DNA from: Actinoplanes sp. KI2
Lineage (GTDB): Bacteria; Actinomycetota; Actinomycetes; Mycobacteriales; Micromonosporaceae
NCBI RefSeq assembly: GCF_025630775.1
Contig: NZ_JAOSZE010000041.1
Span: 39,221-103,220, forward strand
DNA: 64,000 nucleotides
Reading direction: 5' to 3'
Made by a program: the position numbers and the translations under genes. The notes beneath the pieces were generated by a model that searched no databases, had not been told where the DNA came from, and saw only the letters and a list, made by a program, of their open reading frames with translations. Every line of letters starts with the position of its first letter. Positions within the stretch are counted from its first letter, which is position 1. Positions 17,118 through 27,257 of the stretch are shown here, one piece after another.

Positions 17118-17121
<4 letters not shown>
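16207..17121 (+). CDS. argB: Acetylglutamate kinase
   Basis: About 304 residues from a GTG that overlaps the argJ stop. It phosphorylates N-acetylglutamate with ATP. Amino-acid-kinase motifs are IKYGGNAM (phosphate binding), VVVHGGGPQISKMLDRLG (substrate loop), EFRGGLRVTSPEAMDVVRMV and GILHNVNADTAAAALAEALG. The usual feedback-inhibition region (an N-terminal helix of arginine-sensitive enzymes) is present in plausible form (EKAEVLIEALPWLERFHG). The C-terminus has a short proline-rich tail (QPPHPPPLNGTEA) not seen in most homologues. Its stop overlaps the argD start. Confidence 0.97.
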
Positions 17122-19188
<2,067 letters not shown>

Positions 19189-19192
<4 letters not shown>

Positions 19193-19689
19193 CCGGACCG
19201 GTGACCCGAGCCGGGCGGCACGCCCGGATCGTCGAACTGATCAGGCAGAAGGCGATCCGGTCGCAGACCGAGCTGGCCGAGCTGCTGGCGGCCGAGGGCG
19301 TGCAGGTCACCCAGGCCACCCTGTCGCGCGACCTGGAGGAGCTGCGCGCCGTTAAGGTCGGCGGCGCCTACCTCATCCCCGAGGACGGGACCCGGCCGCT
19401 GCGCGAGGTCGAGGACGCCCCGGCCCGTCTGCTGCGGCTGCTGCGCGAGCTGCTCACCGGGGTGGACGCCAGCGGCAACATCGCCGTCCTGCGTACCCCG
19501 CCGGGAGCCGCGCAGTTCCTGGCGAGCGCGCTGGACCGGTCCGGACTCACCGATGTCGTCGGCACCATCGCCGGCGACGACACCATCCTCGTCGTGGCCC
19601 GCGACGTCACCGGGGGCAAGGCACTCGCCGAGAAACTCGCCGACTGGGCCGGACATACCGGTGAACACAGCGAAGGGAGCATCCCGTGA
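19189..19689 (+). CDS. argR: Arginine repressor ArgR
   Basis: About 166 residues. The N-terminal winged helix-turn-helix is SQTELAELLAAEGVQVTQAT followed by LSRDLEELRAVKV. The C-terminal arginine-binding and hexamerisation domain includes GNIAVLRTPPGAAQFLASAL and GTIAGDDTILVVARD, with the GDDT-type motif that contacts arginine. It should repress the operon through the ARG box at 14015-14032, giving autoregulation since argR is in the same transcript. The ATG overlaps the argF stop, and a GTG minicistron overlaps its own stop. Confidence 0.96.
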
Positions 19690-19727
19690 TCGAGCGGGTC
19701 GTCCATCACCAGCGGCTGGCAGACTGA
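19686..19727 (+). other. 13-codon minicistron at the argR-argH junction, possible argG remnant
   Basis: A GTG at 19686 overlaps the argR stop in the GTGA arrangement used elsewhere in this operon and opens a frame reading MIERVVHHQRLAD before TGA. In related actinobacteria argG follows argR, and ArgG proteins commonly begin M-x-E-R-V followed by LAYSGGLDTS. The first five residues fit such a start and similarity then stops. This may be the scar of an argG deletion, a leader peptide, or chance. The rest of the 132-bp gap to argH shows no gene. Confidence 0.35.
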
Positions 19728-19821
19728 GCGCCGTGGCGGCGAGGAGCGCAGCGATCGAGCCCATTCGACCCTGCAAATCGGTCTTGGGCCGCCCAGCGCA
19801 ACTTGTGCACGGAGGGACGAA

Positions 19822-21240
19822 ATGACAAAGACTTCGCTGTGGGGTGGCCGGTTCTCCGGCGGCCCCGCCGACGCCCTGGCGCGCCTGTCGGTGAGCGTCC
19901 AGTTCGACTGGCGGCTCGCGCCGTACGACATCGCCGCCTCCCGCGCCCACGCCCGGGTGCTCGCCGCGGCCGGGCTGCTCGACCCGGACGAGTTGGGCCG
20001 CATGCTGGCCGCCCTCGACGACCTCGAGGCGGCCTGCGCGTCCGGCGAGTTCCGGCCGACCATCGACGACGAGGACGTGCACACCGCGCTGGAGCGGGGC
20101 CTGCTCGAGCGGCTCGGCACGCTCGGCGGCAAGCTGCGGGCCGGCCGGTCCCGCAACGACCAGGTCGCCACCGACCTGCGGCTCTACCTGCGCGACCACG
20201 CCCGCGGCCTGGCCGTGGCGCTGGTCGAGCTGGCCGACGCGCTCACCGAGCAGGCGGCGCGGAACGTGGACACGGCCGCGCCCGGCATGACCCACGTGCA
20301 GCACGCCCAGCCGGTGACCTTCGGCCACTGGCTGCTCGCCCACGTGCATCCGCTGCTGCGCGACCTCGACCGGCTGCGCGACTGGGACGCCCGGGCGGCC
20401 ATCTCGCCGCTCGGCTCCGGCGCCCTCGCGGGCTCGTCGCTGCCGCTCGACCCGGCCGCCGTAGCCAAGGAGCTGGGTTTCGCGGCGCCCGCGCCGAACT
20501 CCATGGACGCCGTGGCCGACCGCGATTTCGTGGCCGAGTTCCTGTTCGTCACGGCGCTGATCGGGGTGCACCTGTCCCGCCTCGGCGAGGAGGTGGTGCT
20601 CTGGACCTCCACCGAGTTCGGCTGGGTGGAGCTGGACGACGCCTTCGCCACCGGATCGTCGATCATGCCGCAGAAGAAGAACGCGGACATCGCCGAGCTG
20701 GCCCGGGGCAAGAGCGGGCGGCTGGTGGGCGGGCTGGTGGCGGTGCTCACCATGCTCAAGGGCCTGCCCCTGACGTACGACCGGGACATGCAGGAGGACA
20801 AGGAGCCGGCGTTCGACGCGATCGAGACGCTGCAGCTGCTGCTGCCGGCCCTGGCCGGCATGATCTCCACGATGACCGTACGGGTCGACCGCCTGGCCGC
20901 GGCCGCCCCGGTCGGCTTCTCGCTGGCCACCGAGGTCGCCGACTGGCTGGTCCGGCGCGGCGTGCCGTTCCGCGACGCGCACGAGATCACCGGCCAGCTG
21001 GTGGCGCTGTGCTCGGTGCGCGGCTGCGAGCTCGAGGACCTCACCGACGACGACCTGGCCAAGGTCAGCGAGCACCTCGACCCGTCGGTGCGCGAGGTCA
21101 TGTCGGTCGAGTCGGCGCTGGCCGCCCGCACCACCCCCGGCTCGACCGGGCCCGGCCCGGTGGCCGAGCAGCTCGCCCTGGTCCAGCACAAGCTGGACAG
21201 CTGGCGGCAGTGGGCCGTCGAGAAGGTTGTCCCCCGCTAG
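19822..21240 (+). CDS. argH: Argininosuccinate lyase
   Basis: About 472 residues; GGAGGGACGAA precedes the ATG. It splits argininosuccinate into arginine and fumarate. Fumarase/aspartase superfamily motifs are LWGGRFSGGPADALARLS at the start, AGRSRNDQVATDLRLYLR, GMTHVQHAQPVTFGHWLLAH (conserved His) and the mobile signature loop GSSIMPQKKNADIAELARG with the catalytic serine. Full family length. Unlike the earlier genes it is not coupled to argR; a 132-bp gap containing a minicistron separates them. ArgG, the enzyme before it in the pathway, is not encoded in this window. Confidence 0.97.
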   Translation: MTKTSLWGGRFSGGPADALARLSVSVQFDWRLAPYDIAASRAHARVLAAAGLLDPDELGRMLAALDDLEAACASGEFRPTIDDEDVHTALERGLLERLGTLGGKLRAGRSRNDQVATDLRLYLRDHARGLAVALVELADALTEQAARNVDTAAPGMTHVQHAQPVTFGHWLLAHVHPLLRDLDRLRDWDARAAISPLGSGALAGSSLPLDPAAVAKELGFAAPAPNSMDAVADRDFVAEFLFVTALIGVHLSRLGEEVVLWTSTEFGWVELDDAFATGSSIMPQKKNADIAELARGKSGRLVGGLVAVLTMLKGLPLTYDRDMQEDKEPAFDAIETLQLLLPALAGMISTMTVRVDRLAAAAPVGFSLATEVADWLVRRGVPFRDAHEITGQLVALCSVRGCELEDLTDDDLAKVSEHLDPSVREVMSVESALAARTTPGSTGPGPVAEQLALVQHKLDSWRQWAVEKVVPR

Positions 21241-21242
21241 AC

Positions 21243-21510
21243 CCGGACCTGCGCCTGCACCGGGTGGCGGGCCGGCTGACCGGCGGGCAGTTCGCGGCGT
21301 TCGCCGACGGGCTGCTGATCCGCCGGTCGTTTGGCCTGGCCCGGCTAGTCACGCCCGGCGCCGCGCTGGTGTGCCGGCCGAAGTGCTCCCGATCGCGGTG
21401 CTGGGCGCGCGGCTGTCCTCTTCCACCCGGGCGTGTTCGCGGCCGGGCTCGGGCTGATCCGGGTCGGGGTGGCGTTCGTGCTGCGCCCGCGGCTCGGCGG
21501 CCGCCACTAG
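21243..21510 (+). pseudogene. Decayed ORF after argH, readable only across frames
   Basis: Right after argH, frame 3 has strongly GC-biased third positions and reads GRLTGGQFAAFADGLLIRRS then TPGAALVCRP. Coding character then shifts: frame 2 around 21385-21410 reads AEVLPIAVLGARL, and frame 1 from about 21420 reads LFHPGVFAAGLGLIRVGVAF and ends at the TAG at 21508. Joined across two frameshifts these make a plausible small protein with a hydrophobic C-terminus. I cannot name the family. It is best treated as a degraded gene; a sequencing error is the alternative. Confidence 0.4.
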
Positions 21511-21713
21511 CGGCCGCAACACCCCGGCGTGGCCGGCTCCCGCCGCCACCTGCGTCGTGCGCGCGCCTCGGCTGGCCGTTCCGCGGTCTGCGGTGGCGCG
21601 TGGTGTGCCCGGATCGGGTGGTGGATCGCTCGCGGGCGGTACTGACGTGGCGATCGTCGACCGTCTAACGTGGCCGGAAGATCGTTCCCTCGGCGCGGGA
21701 GGCAGTTCCCACG

Positions 21714-22274
21714 ATGATCGGTCTCGAGAGTCTGCGATGGGTGCTGACCTGCGCGTTTGCCATCGCCACGCTGTTTCACCTGGTGCGGGTGCTGCGGCCG
21801 GCCGGGGCGGGATTCGTCGATGAGGTGCTGCATCTGTTCATGGGCGGGTCGATGATCGCGATGATCTGGCCGTGGGGGTCGGGGGTGCCGGCCAGTGTTT
21901 GGGTCACCGGGTTCACGCTGTCGACCGGGTGGTTCGTGAGCCGGGCTCTCGTGGCAACGGGCAGTCGGCTGGCGCCGATCTACTTCGCCAGCGCCACGGC
22001 CGCGATGCTGTGGATGGCCGCCACGACATCGACCGCGAAAAGCGAAATGTCGAGCATGCGCGGGATGGGGCACGACCATGCGGCGGCGGCCGGCTTTCCG
22101 GCGTGGGTCAGCGCGGCCCTCGGTGCCTACCTCGTGGCGGCGGCTCTGTGGTGGGCGGTCCGGGGCATGCATCTGCGCCCGGCCGCGATCGCGCCGCAGG
22201 CCCCGCGCTGGCCCGAGGTCTGCCATGCCACGATGAGCGCCGCGATGGGCCTCGCGCTGCTGGCAATGGCCTGA
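21714..22274 (+). CDS. DUF5134 integral membrane protein
   Basis: About 186 residues with GGGAGG-like sequence before the ATG. Five or six membrane helices are evident (WVLTCAFAIATLFHLVRVL, LHLFMGGSMIAMIW, VWVTGFTLSTGWFVSRAL, YFASATAAMLWMAATT, WVSAALGAYLVAAALWW). A Met/His-rich loop (MSSMRGMGHDHAAAAG) and HATMSAAMGLAL near the end match the DUF5134 family, whose helices carry conserved His and Met residues. Such residues hint at metal (for example copper) or heme handling, but the role is unproven. It converges with the LacI-family gene. Confidence 0.75.
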   Translation: MIGLESLRWVLTCAFAIATLFHLVRVLRPAGAGFVDEVLHLFMGGSMIAMIWPWGSGVPASVWVTGFTLSTGWFVSRALVATGSRLAPIYFASATAAMLWMAATTSTAKSEMSSMRGMGHDHAAAAGFPAWVSAALGAYLVAAALWWAVRGMHLRPAAIAPQAPRWPEVCHATMSAAMGLALLAMA

Positions 22275-22314
22275 CGGTCTGATCCGGTTAAGTCAGAAAG
22301 CCCGACGACCATTC

Positions 22315-22339
22315 GTGCAAACTCTGAAAGAACTTGCAC
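22315..22339. repeat. Inverted repeat GTGCAA-N13-TTGCAC, MalR-box-like
   Basis: GTGCAA at 22315-22320 and TTGCAC at 22334-22339 are perfect inverted arms in the 76-bp gap between the convergent DUF5134 and LacI-family genes. The arms share the TTGCA core with the candidate operators upstream of malE. It could be an auxiliary operator or just a weak stem-loop terminator. Confidence 0.35.
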
Positions 22340-22350
22340 CGGGAAACAGC

Positions 22351-23385
22351 TCAGGCGGCGGCGATCTCGCGGCGGGTCGGTGCGATCGCCGTCGACCCGC
22401 GGACCACCAGCTCCGGGCGGAACAGGTACTCCGAGTGCGGCGCCCCGTGGCCGTCGATCTCGTCCACCAGGCACCGGACCGCCGCCACCGCCATCGATGA
22501 CACCGGCTGGCGCAGCGTGGTGAGCGGCGGATCGGTGAAGGCGATCAGCGGCGAGTCGTCAAATCCGATCACCGACACGTCCCGCGGCACCGACAGCCCC
22601 CGGCGCCGGGCGGCCCGGATAGCGCCCAGCGCCATCAGGTCCGAGGCGCACACGATCCCGGTCACCCCCTGCTCGAGCAGGCGATCCGCGGCCACCTCGC
22701 CGCCCTCGACGCCGAACAGGGTCAGGGCCACGAAGTCGTCCGAGACCTCCGAGGCGCCCAGTTCCCGGGCGAGCGCGGCCCGATATCCGGCCAGCTTCCG
22801 CTGGGTGTTGATGAACCGGTTCGGTCCCGAGATCATGCCGATCCGCCGGTGGCCGAGGGCGACCAGGTGCGAGACCGCGAGGTCGCCGGCCAGCCGGTCG
22901 TCGCACGACACGAACGGCGCCTCGATCGTCTCGGCGTACCCGTTGACCAGCACGATCGGAAGCGGTCGCTCGATCAGCCGGCGGTAGCGCGACTGGTCGG
23001 CGGCGGTGTCCGCGGACAGGCTCGAGACGAAGATGATCCCGCTGACCTGCCGGTCGAGCATCATCTCCACGTACTCGTCCTCGGTGACCCCGCCCGGCGA
23101 CTGCGTGCACAGCACCGGCGTGTAGCCGTGCTGGGCCAGTGTCGACTCGATGACCTGGGCGAACGCCGGGAAGATCGGGTTGTCCAACTCGGGCACGATC
23201 AGGCCGACGAGGCCGGCGGAGCGCTTGCGCAGACGCTCCGGCCGTTCATAACCCAGCACGTCGAGTGCGGTCAGCACCGCCTGCCGGGTTTCATGCGACA
23301 CGCCGGGCCGGTCATTGATGACGCGCGACACCGTCGCCTCGCTGACCTGCGCCTGCCGGGCGATGTCGGACATCCTCGCTCGCAT
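22351..23385 (-). CDS. LacI-family transcriptional regulator, probable maltose repressor
   Basis: About 344 residues from the ATG at 23385; an ATG at 23373 is the alternative, and the longer frame to 23493 runs through the operator region. The N-terminal LacI helix-turn-helix reads MSDIARQAQVSEATVSRVIN followed by the hinge helix. The periplasmic-binding-like core includes VGLIVPELDNPIFPAFAQVI, LGHRRIGMISGPNRFINTQR, ASDLMALGAIRAARRRGLSV and VIGFDDSPLIAF. Divergent orientation to malEFG and CTTGCA-type sites in the shared 160-bp gap suggest it represses the maltose operon, as MalR does in Streptomyces. Ligand is inferred to be maltose or a maltodextrin. Confidence 0.88.
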   Translation of the reverse strand: MRARMSDIARQAQVSEATVSRVINDRPGVSHETRQAVLTALDVLGYERPERLRKRSAGLVGLIVPELDNPIFPAFAQVIESTLAQHGYTPVLCTQSPGGVTEDEYVEMMLDRQVSGIIFVSSLSADTAADQSRYRRLIERPLPIVLVNGYAETIEAPFVSCDDRLAGDLAVSHLVALGHRRIGMISGPNRFINTQRKLAGYRAALARELGASEVSDDFVALTLFGVEGGEVAADRLLEQGVTGIVCASDLMALGAIRAARRRGLSVPRDVSVIGFDDSPLIAFTDPPLTTLRQPVSSMAVAAVRCLVDEIDGHGAPHSEYLFRPELVVRGSTAIAPTRREIAAA

Positions 23386-23408
23386 GCACGGCACTGTACC
23401 GATGACGT

Positions 23409-23457
23409 CTTGCAGCGACGAGAGTGCAAGGGGTTCCAAAATATGCAAGTGCTTGCT
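23409..23457. promoter_or_regulatory. Cluster of CTTGCA-type operators upstream of malE
   Basis: Four related hexamers lie in 49 bp: CTTGCA at 23409-23414, inverted TGCAAG at 23425-23430 and 23444-23449, and CTTGCT at 23452-23457. The last two form GCAAG-TG-CTTGC, palindromic apart from the centre. Streptomyces MalR/Reg1 is known to recognise CTTGCAG-type repeats, so these are good candidate sites for the divergent regulator. They lie about 90-135 bp before malE and next to the regulator's own start, fitting control of both genes. Confidence 0.7.
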
Positions 23458-23545
23458 AACGTCCCCGCAACACGGCCGACACAAGTCGATCAAGTGGCTG
23501 TCGGTCCCTGCAACTTCTTACTCTCAAAACCGACGGGAGACGTAT

Positions 23546-24802
23546 ATGCGCATCCGTGCCGCGGGTGTAGCCGGCGCCCTGACCCTCGCGTTGCTTGCCG
23601 CCGGCTGCGGCGACAAGACCGACAAATCGACCGCCAGTGACAATCCGAGCGCCAAGGCCCCCACCGGCGAGCTCGTGATCTGGGCCGACGACAAGCGTTC
23701 CGCCGCGCTCAAGCCGTTCGCCGACAAGTTCGGCGCCGAGAACGGCGTGACCGTGAAGATCCAGGCGATCTCCAAGGACCAGCAGACCACCTTCGTCACC
23801 GCGTCCCAGCAGGGCAGCGGCCCGGACGTGATGGTCGGCGCGCACGACTGGATCGGCAACCTCGTGCAGAACGGCGCGATCGACCCGGTGCAGCTCTCCG
23901 ACGCGCAGAAGTCCGGCATCGCGGCGAACGCCCTGAAGGCCGTCACCTTCAACGGGCAGACCTACGGCGTCCCGTACGCGACCGAGAACCTCGCCCTGAT
24001 CCGCAACACCGACCTCGCGCCGCAGGCCCCGGCCACCATCGAGGACCTGGTCACGGCCGGGCAGAAGCTGAAGACCGAGAAGAAGGCGTCGGAGATCCTC
24101 TGCCTCCAGGTCGGCCAGACCGGCGACGCCTACCACCTGTACCCGCTGTACTCGTCGGCCGGCGGCTACCTGTTCGGCACCACCGCGAACGGCGACTACA
24201 ACCCGAAGGACCTCGGCGTCGGCACGCCGGCCTCGGTCGCGGCGTTCAAGAAGATCGCGGCGCTCGGTGAGAAGGGCTCGGGCGCGCTCAAGCGGTCGAT
24301 CACCTCGGACAACTCGATCTCGACCTTCACCGGCAAGAAGTGCGCGTTCCTGGTCTCCGGCCCGTGGGCGATCACCGACGTGAAGAAGGCCGGCATCAAG
24401 TACGACATCACGCCGGTCCCGCCGTTCGCGGGCGGCAAGCCGGCCCAGCCGTTCCTCGGCGTGCAGACGTTCTACGTGGCCGCGAAGGGCAAGAACAAGG
24501 CCCTGGCCCAGGAGTTCGTCACCAACTACGTGACCACCCCGGACCTCGCGGTGGCCCTGTACCAGGCCGAGCCCCGGCCGCCGGCGCTGACCGCCGCGTT
24601 CGACCAGGTCAAGGGCTCCGACCCGGACCTGGCCAAGTGGCAGGCGGCCGCCAAGGACGGCATCCCGCTGCCCTCCATCCCGGAGATGGCGGCGATCTGG
24701 GACCCGTTCGGCAAGGCCGAGGCCGCGGTGGTCGGCGGCGCCGACCCGGCCAAGACCATCGAGGCGGCCGGCAAGACGATCTCCGCGTCCATCAACAAGT
24801 AA
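23546..24802 (+). CDS. malE: Maltose/maltodextrin ABC transporter substrate-binding lipoprotein
   Basis: About 418 residues; GGGAGA precedes the ATG. The N-terminus has a lipoprotein signal with lipobox LLAAGC, so the mature protein is anchored to the outer face of the membrane. The body is a cluster-F/MalE-type binding protein: GELVIWADDKRSAALKPFAD, QGSGPDVMVGAHDWIGNLVQ, NGQTYGVPYATENLALIRN, CAFLVSGPWAITDVKKAGI. It should bind maltose or maltodextrins released by the downstream amylopullulanase. Its stop overlaps the malF ATG by one base (TAATG). Likely controlled by the divergent LacI-family regulator. Confidence 0.92.
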   Translation: MRIRAAGVAGALTLALLAAGCGDKTDKSTASDNPSAKAPTGELVIWADDKRSAALKPFADKFGAENGVTVKIQAISKDQQTTFVTASQQGSGPDVMVGAHDWIGNLVQNGAIDPVQLSDAQKSGIAANALKAVTFNGQTYGVPYATENLALIRNTDLAPQAPATIEDLVTAGQKLKTEKKASEILCLQVGQTGDAYHLYPLYSSAGGYLFGTTANGDYNPKDLGVGTPASVAAFKKIAALGEKGSGALKRSITSDNSISTFTGKKCAFLVSGPWAITDVKKAGIKYDITPVPPFAGGKPAQPFLGVQTFYVAAKGKNKALAQEFVTNYVTTPDLAVALYQAEPRPPALTAAFDQVKGSDPDLAKWQAAAKDGIPLPSIPEMAAIWDPFGKAEAAVVGGADPAKTIEAAGKTISASINK

Positions 24803-26415
24803 TGACGACGCAGCTTGGTGGGCCCGCGGTCACGCGGGCCCACCCCGCCCCCGACAAGAGCAGCGCGCCGCGGTCGCGGGACACGAGCACGGCCGCCCAA
24901 CTCGTCAAGATCACCCTCCTCGGGCTGGTCGTGGCGATCGCGATCTGGGCCGCCTTCCCGCTGGTCGAGAACCAGGCGTGGATCGGGCTCGCGATCCTGG
25001 TGGCGACCACGGGCGCCCTGCTCTACCTGTACCTGTCCCCGCGGCACATCCCGGCCAAGTACCTCGCGCCGGGCACCCTGCTGCTGATCGCGTTCCAGGT
25101 GTTCCCGGTGCTCTACACCGCGAGCACGGCGTTCACCAACTACGGCGACGGCCACCGGGGCTCCAAGCAGGAGGCCATCGTCGCCATTCAGACCGCGTCC
25201 GTCACCCAGGTGCCGGGTTCCATCGAGTACGCGTTGAGCGTCGCCACCACCGGCGACCCCGCGACCGGCCCCCTGGTCTTCCTGGTCACCGATCCGGCCA
25301 CCAAGGCGGTCTCGGCCGGCGACGCGCACGGCCTGAAGAGGCTCGACGCGGCCGACGTGACCGTCACCAGCACCGGCAAGGTCACCGCCGCCGACGGCTA
25401 CACCGTGCTCACCGCCGGCCAGGCCTCGCTGCGCAGCAAGGAGATCACCGCGCTCGCGGTGCCGGTCGAGGGCGGCGCGATCCGCTCGATCGGGCTGTCC
25501 CGGGCGTACGAGGGCAAGGCCGGCCGGGTCTACGTCGCGGGCTGCGACTGCATTCGGGACGCCAAGACCGGCAAGGCCTGGGTCGCGGACGGCAAGACCG
25601 GCTCGTTCGTGGCGGGCGACGGCGACCGGCTGGCCCAGGGCTGGAAGGTCAACGTCGGCTTCAGCAACTTTACCCGGGTGGTCACCGACGAGGACATCTC
25701 GGGACCCTTCCTGCGTACGCTGATCTGGAACTTCGTCTTCGCGATCGGCTCGACCGGCGGCACGTTCCTGCTCGGCATGTTCGTCGCGGTGGCGCTGCAC
25801 TCGCAGAAGGTGCGCGGTCGCAACCTGTACCGGGTGCTGCTGGTCCTGCCGTACGCGATGCCGGCCTTTGCCATGTTGCTGGTCTGGCGGGACATGTTCA
25901 ACAAGGACTTCGGCCTGATCAACAACTTCTTCGGGATCAGCGTGGACTGGCTCGGCCAGCCGATGACGGCCCGGATCGCGGTGCTGCTCGTGCAGTTGTG
26001 GCTGGGCTATCCGTACATGTTCCTGGTGACCACCGGCGCGCTGCAGGCGATCCCGAGCGAGCTGTCCGAGGCGTCGCGGATCGACGGTGCGGGCGCCTGG
26101 CAGAGCTTCCGGCGGATCGTGCTGCCGCTGCTGATGGTGGCGCTGACCCCGCTGCTGATCTCGTCGTTCGCGTTCAACTTCAACAACTTCAACGCGATCT
26201 ACCTGACCACCGAGGGCGGCCCGTTCCAGCCGGACAACCCGGCGAACGGCGCGACCGACCTGCTGATCACCTACACCTACCGGCTGGCGTTCGGCGGCTC
26301 GGGCGCGCAGTACGGCTACGCGGCCGCGATCTCGATCTTCATCTTCCTGATCGTGGGAACCATCTCGGCGATCGCTTTCCGCCGGACAAGAGCGCAAGAG
26401 GAGGTCTACGCGTGA
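24802..26415 (+). CDS. malF: Maltodextrin ABC transporter permease MalF
   Basis: About 537 residues. The N-terminal half has several helices (LVKITLLGLVVAIAIWAAFP, AWIGLAILVATTGALLYLYL, TLLLIAFQVFPVLYTASTAF) and a large extracytoplasmic P2-type domain (about residues 110-290, with GCDCIRDAKTGKAW). The C-terminal half is the conserved transport core with the coupling motif EASRIDGAGAWQSFRRIVLP. The long P2 loop is typical of MalF and distinguishes it from short sugar permeases. Pairs with MalG in the membrane. The start overlaps the malE stop and the stop overlaps the malG GTG. Confidence 0.92.
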   Translation: MTTQLGGPAVTRAHPAPDKSSAPRSRDTSTAAQLVKITLLGLVVAIAIWAAFPLVENQAWIGLAILVATTGALLYLYLSPRHIPAKYLAPGTLLLIAFQVFPVLYTASTAFTNYGDGHRGSKQEAIVAIQTASVTQVPGSIEYALSVATTGDPATGPLVFLVTDPATKAVSAGDAHGLKRLDAADVTVTSTGKVTAADGYTVLTAGQASLRSKEITALAVPVEGGAIRSIGLSRAYEGKAGRVYVAGCDCIRDAKTGKAWVADGKTGSFVAGDGDRLAQGWKVNVGFSNFTRVVTDEDISGPFLRTLIWNFVFAIGSTGGTFLLGMFVAVALHSQKVRGRNLYRVLLVLPYAMPAFAMLLVWRDMFNKDFGLINNFFGISVDWLGQPMTARIAVLLVQLWLGYPYMFLVTTGALQAIPSELSEASRIDGAGAWQSFRRIVLPLLMVALTPLLISSFAFNFNNFNAIYLTTEGGPFQPDNPANGATDLLITYTYRLAFGGSGAQYGYAAAISIFIFLIVGTISAIAFRRTRAQEEVYA

Positions 26416-27257
26416 AGTGGCTGAAGAAGGTCGGCTGGCGGCACGCCGTGGGCCTGGTCGCGGTGGCGTTCTCACTCGGGCCGATCCTGTTCGTGATCTC
26501 GTCGGCCCTCAACCCGCTCGGCACGCTGTCCTCGAGCCAGCTGGTGCCGACCGGCATCTCCCTGGACAACTTCACCAAGCTGCTGCAGGACACCAACTTC
26601 GCGCACTGGTTCCTGAACTCGGTGATCATCGCGGGCTCGGCGTCGGGGGTCGCCGTGTTCGTGTCGGCGCTCGCCGCGTACGTCTTCAGCCGCCGGCGTT
26701 TCCGCGGCCGGCGCACCGGCCTGCTGTCGCTGCTGCTGATCCAGATGTTCCCGCAGTTCCTGGCGGTCGTGGCGATCTTCCTGATGTTCGCGACGATCAC
26801 CGACTACTGGCCGGCGATCGGCTTCAACACCTGGTGGGGCCTCGTGCTGCTCTACCTCGGCGGGGCGCTCGGCGTGGGCACCTGGCTGATGAAGGGCTTC
26901 TTCGACACCGTGCCGCGTGAGCTCGACGAGTCGGCCACCGTGGACGGCGCCGGGCACGCGCAGGTCTTCTTCCGGATCCTGCTGCCGCTGGTCGCGCCGG
27001 TGCTCGCGGTGACCGGGCTGCTCGCGTTCATCAGCACGATCAACGAGTTCATCTTCGCGAACATCTTCCTCACCGACTCCACCAGCAAGACCCTCTCGGT
27101 CGGCCTCTGGGGTCTGGTCGCCGCCGAGCAACGCAACACCAACTTCGGCATGTTCTGCGCCGGCACGCTGCTCACCGCGATCCCGACCGTGCTGGTGTTC
27201 CAGTCGCTGCAGCGGTACATCGTCGAGGGGCTGACCTCGGGAGCGGTCAAGGGATGA
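26412..27257 (+). CDS. malG: Maltodextrin ABC transporter permease MalG
   Basis: About 281 residues from a GTG overlapping the malF stop. Six membrane helices are evident, starting VGLVAVAFSLGPILFVISSA; the coupling loop is DESATVDGAGHAQVFFRILL and the C-terminus ends ...YIVEGLTSGAVKG, as in MalG proteins. It forms the translocation pore with MalF. No ATPase gene follows; in Streptomyces the shared ATPase MsiK, encoded elsewhere, energises this transporter, and the same is likely here. Its stop overlaps the ATG of the glycosidase gene (ATGA). Confidence 0.92.
   Translation: MKWLKKVGWRHAVGLVAVAFSLGPILFVISSALNPLGTLSSSQLVPTGISLDNFTKLLQDTNFAHWFLNSVIIAGSASGVAVFVSALAAYVFSRRRFRGRRTGLLSLLLIQMFPQFLAVVAIFLMFATITDYWPAIGFNTWWGLVLLYLGGALGVGTWLMKGFFDTVPRELDESATVDGAGHAQVFFRILLPLVAPVLAVTGLLAFISTINEFIFANIFLTDSTSKTLSVGLWGLVAAEQRNTNFGMFCAGTLLTAIPTVLVFQSLQRYIVEGLTSGAVKG

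Noticed and set aside
24526..26475. 649-codon minus-strand frame
   Set aside because: Antisense to malE and malF with no domain.
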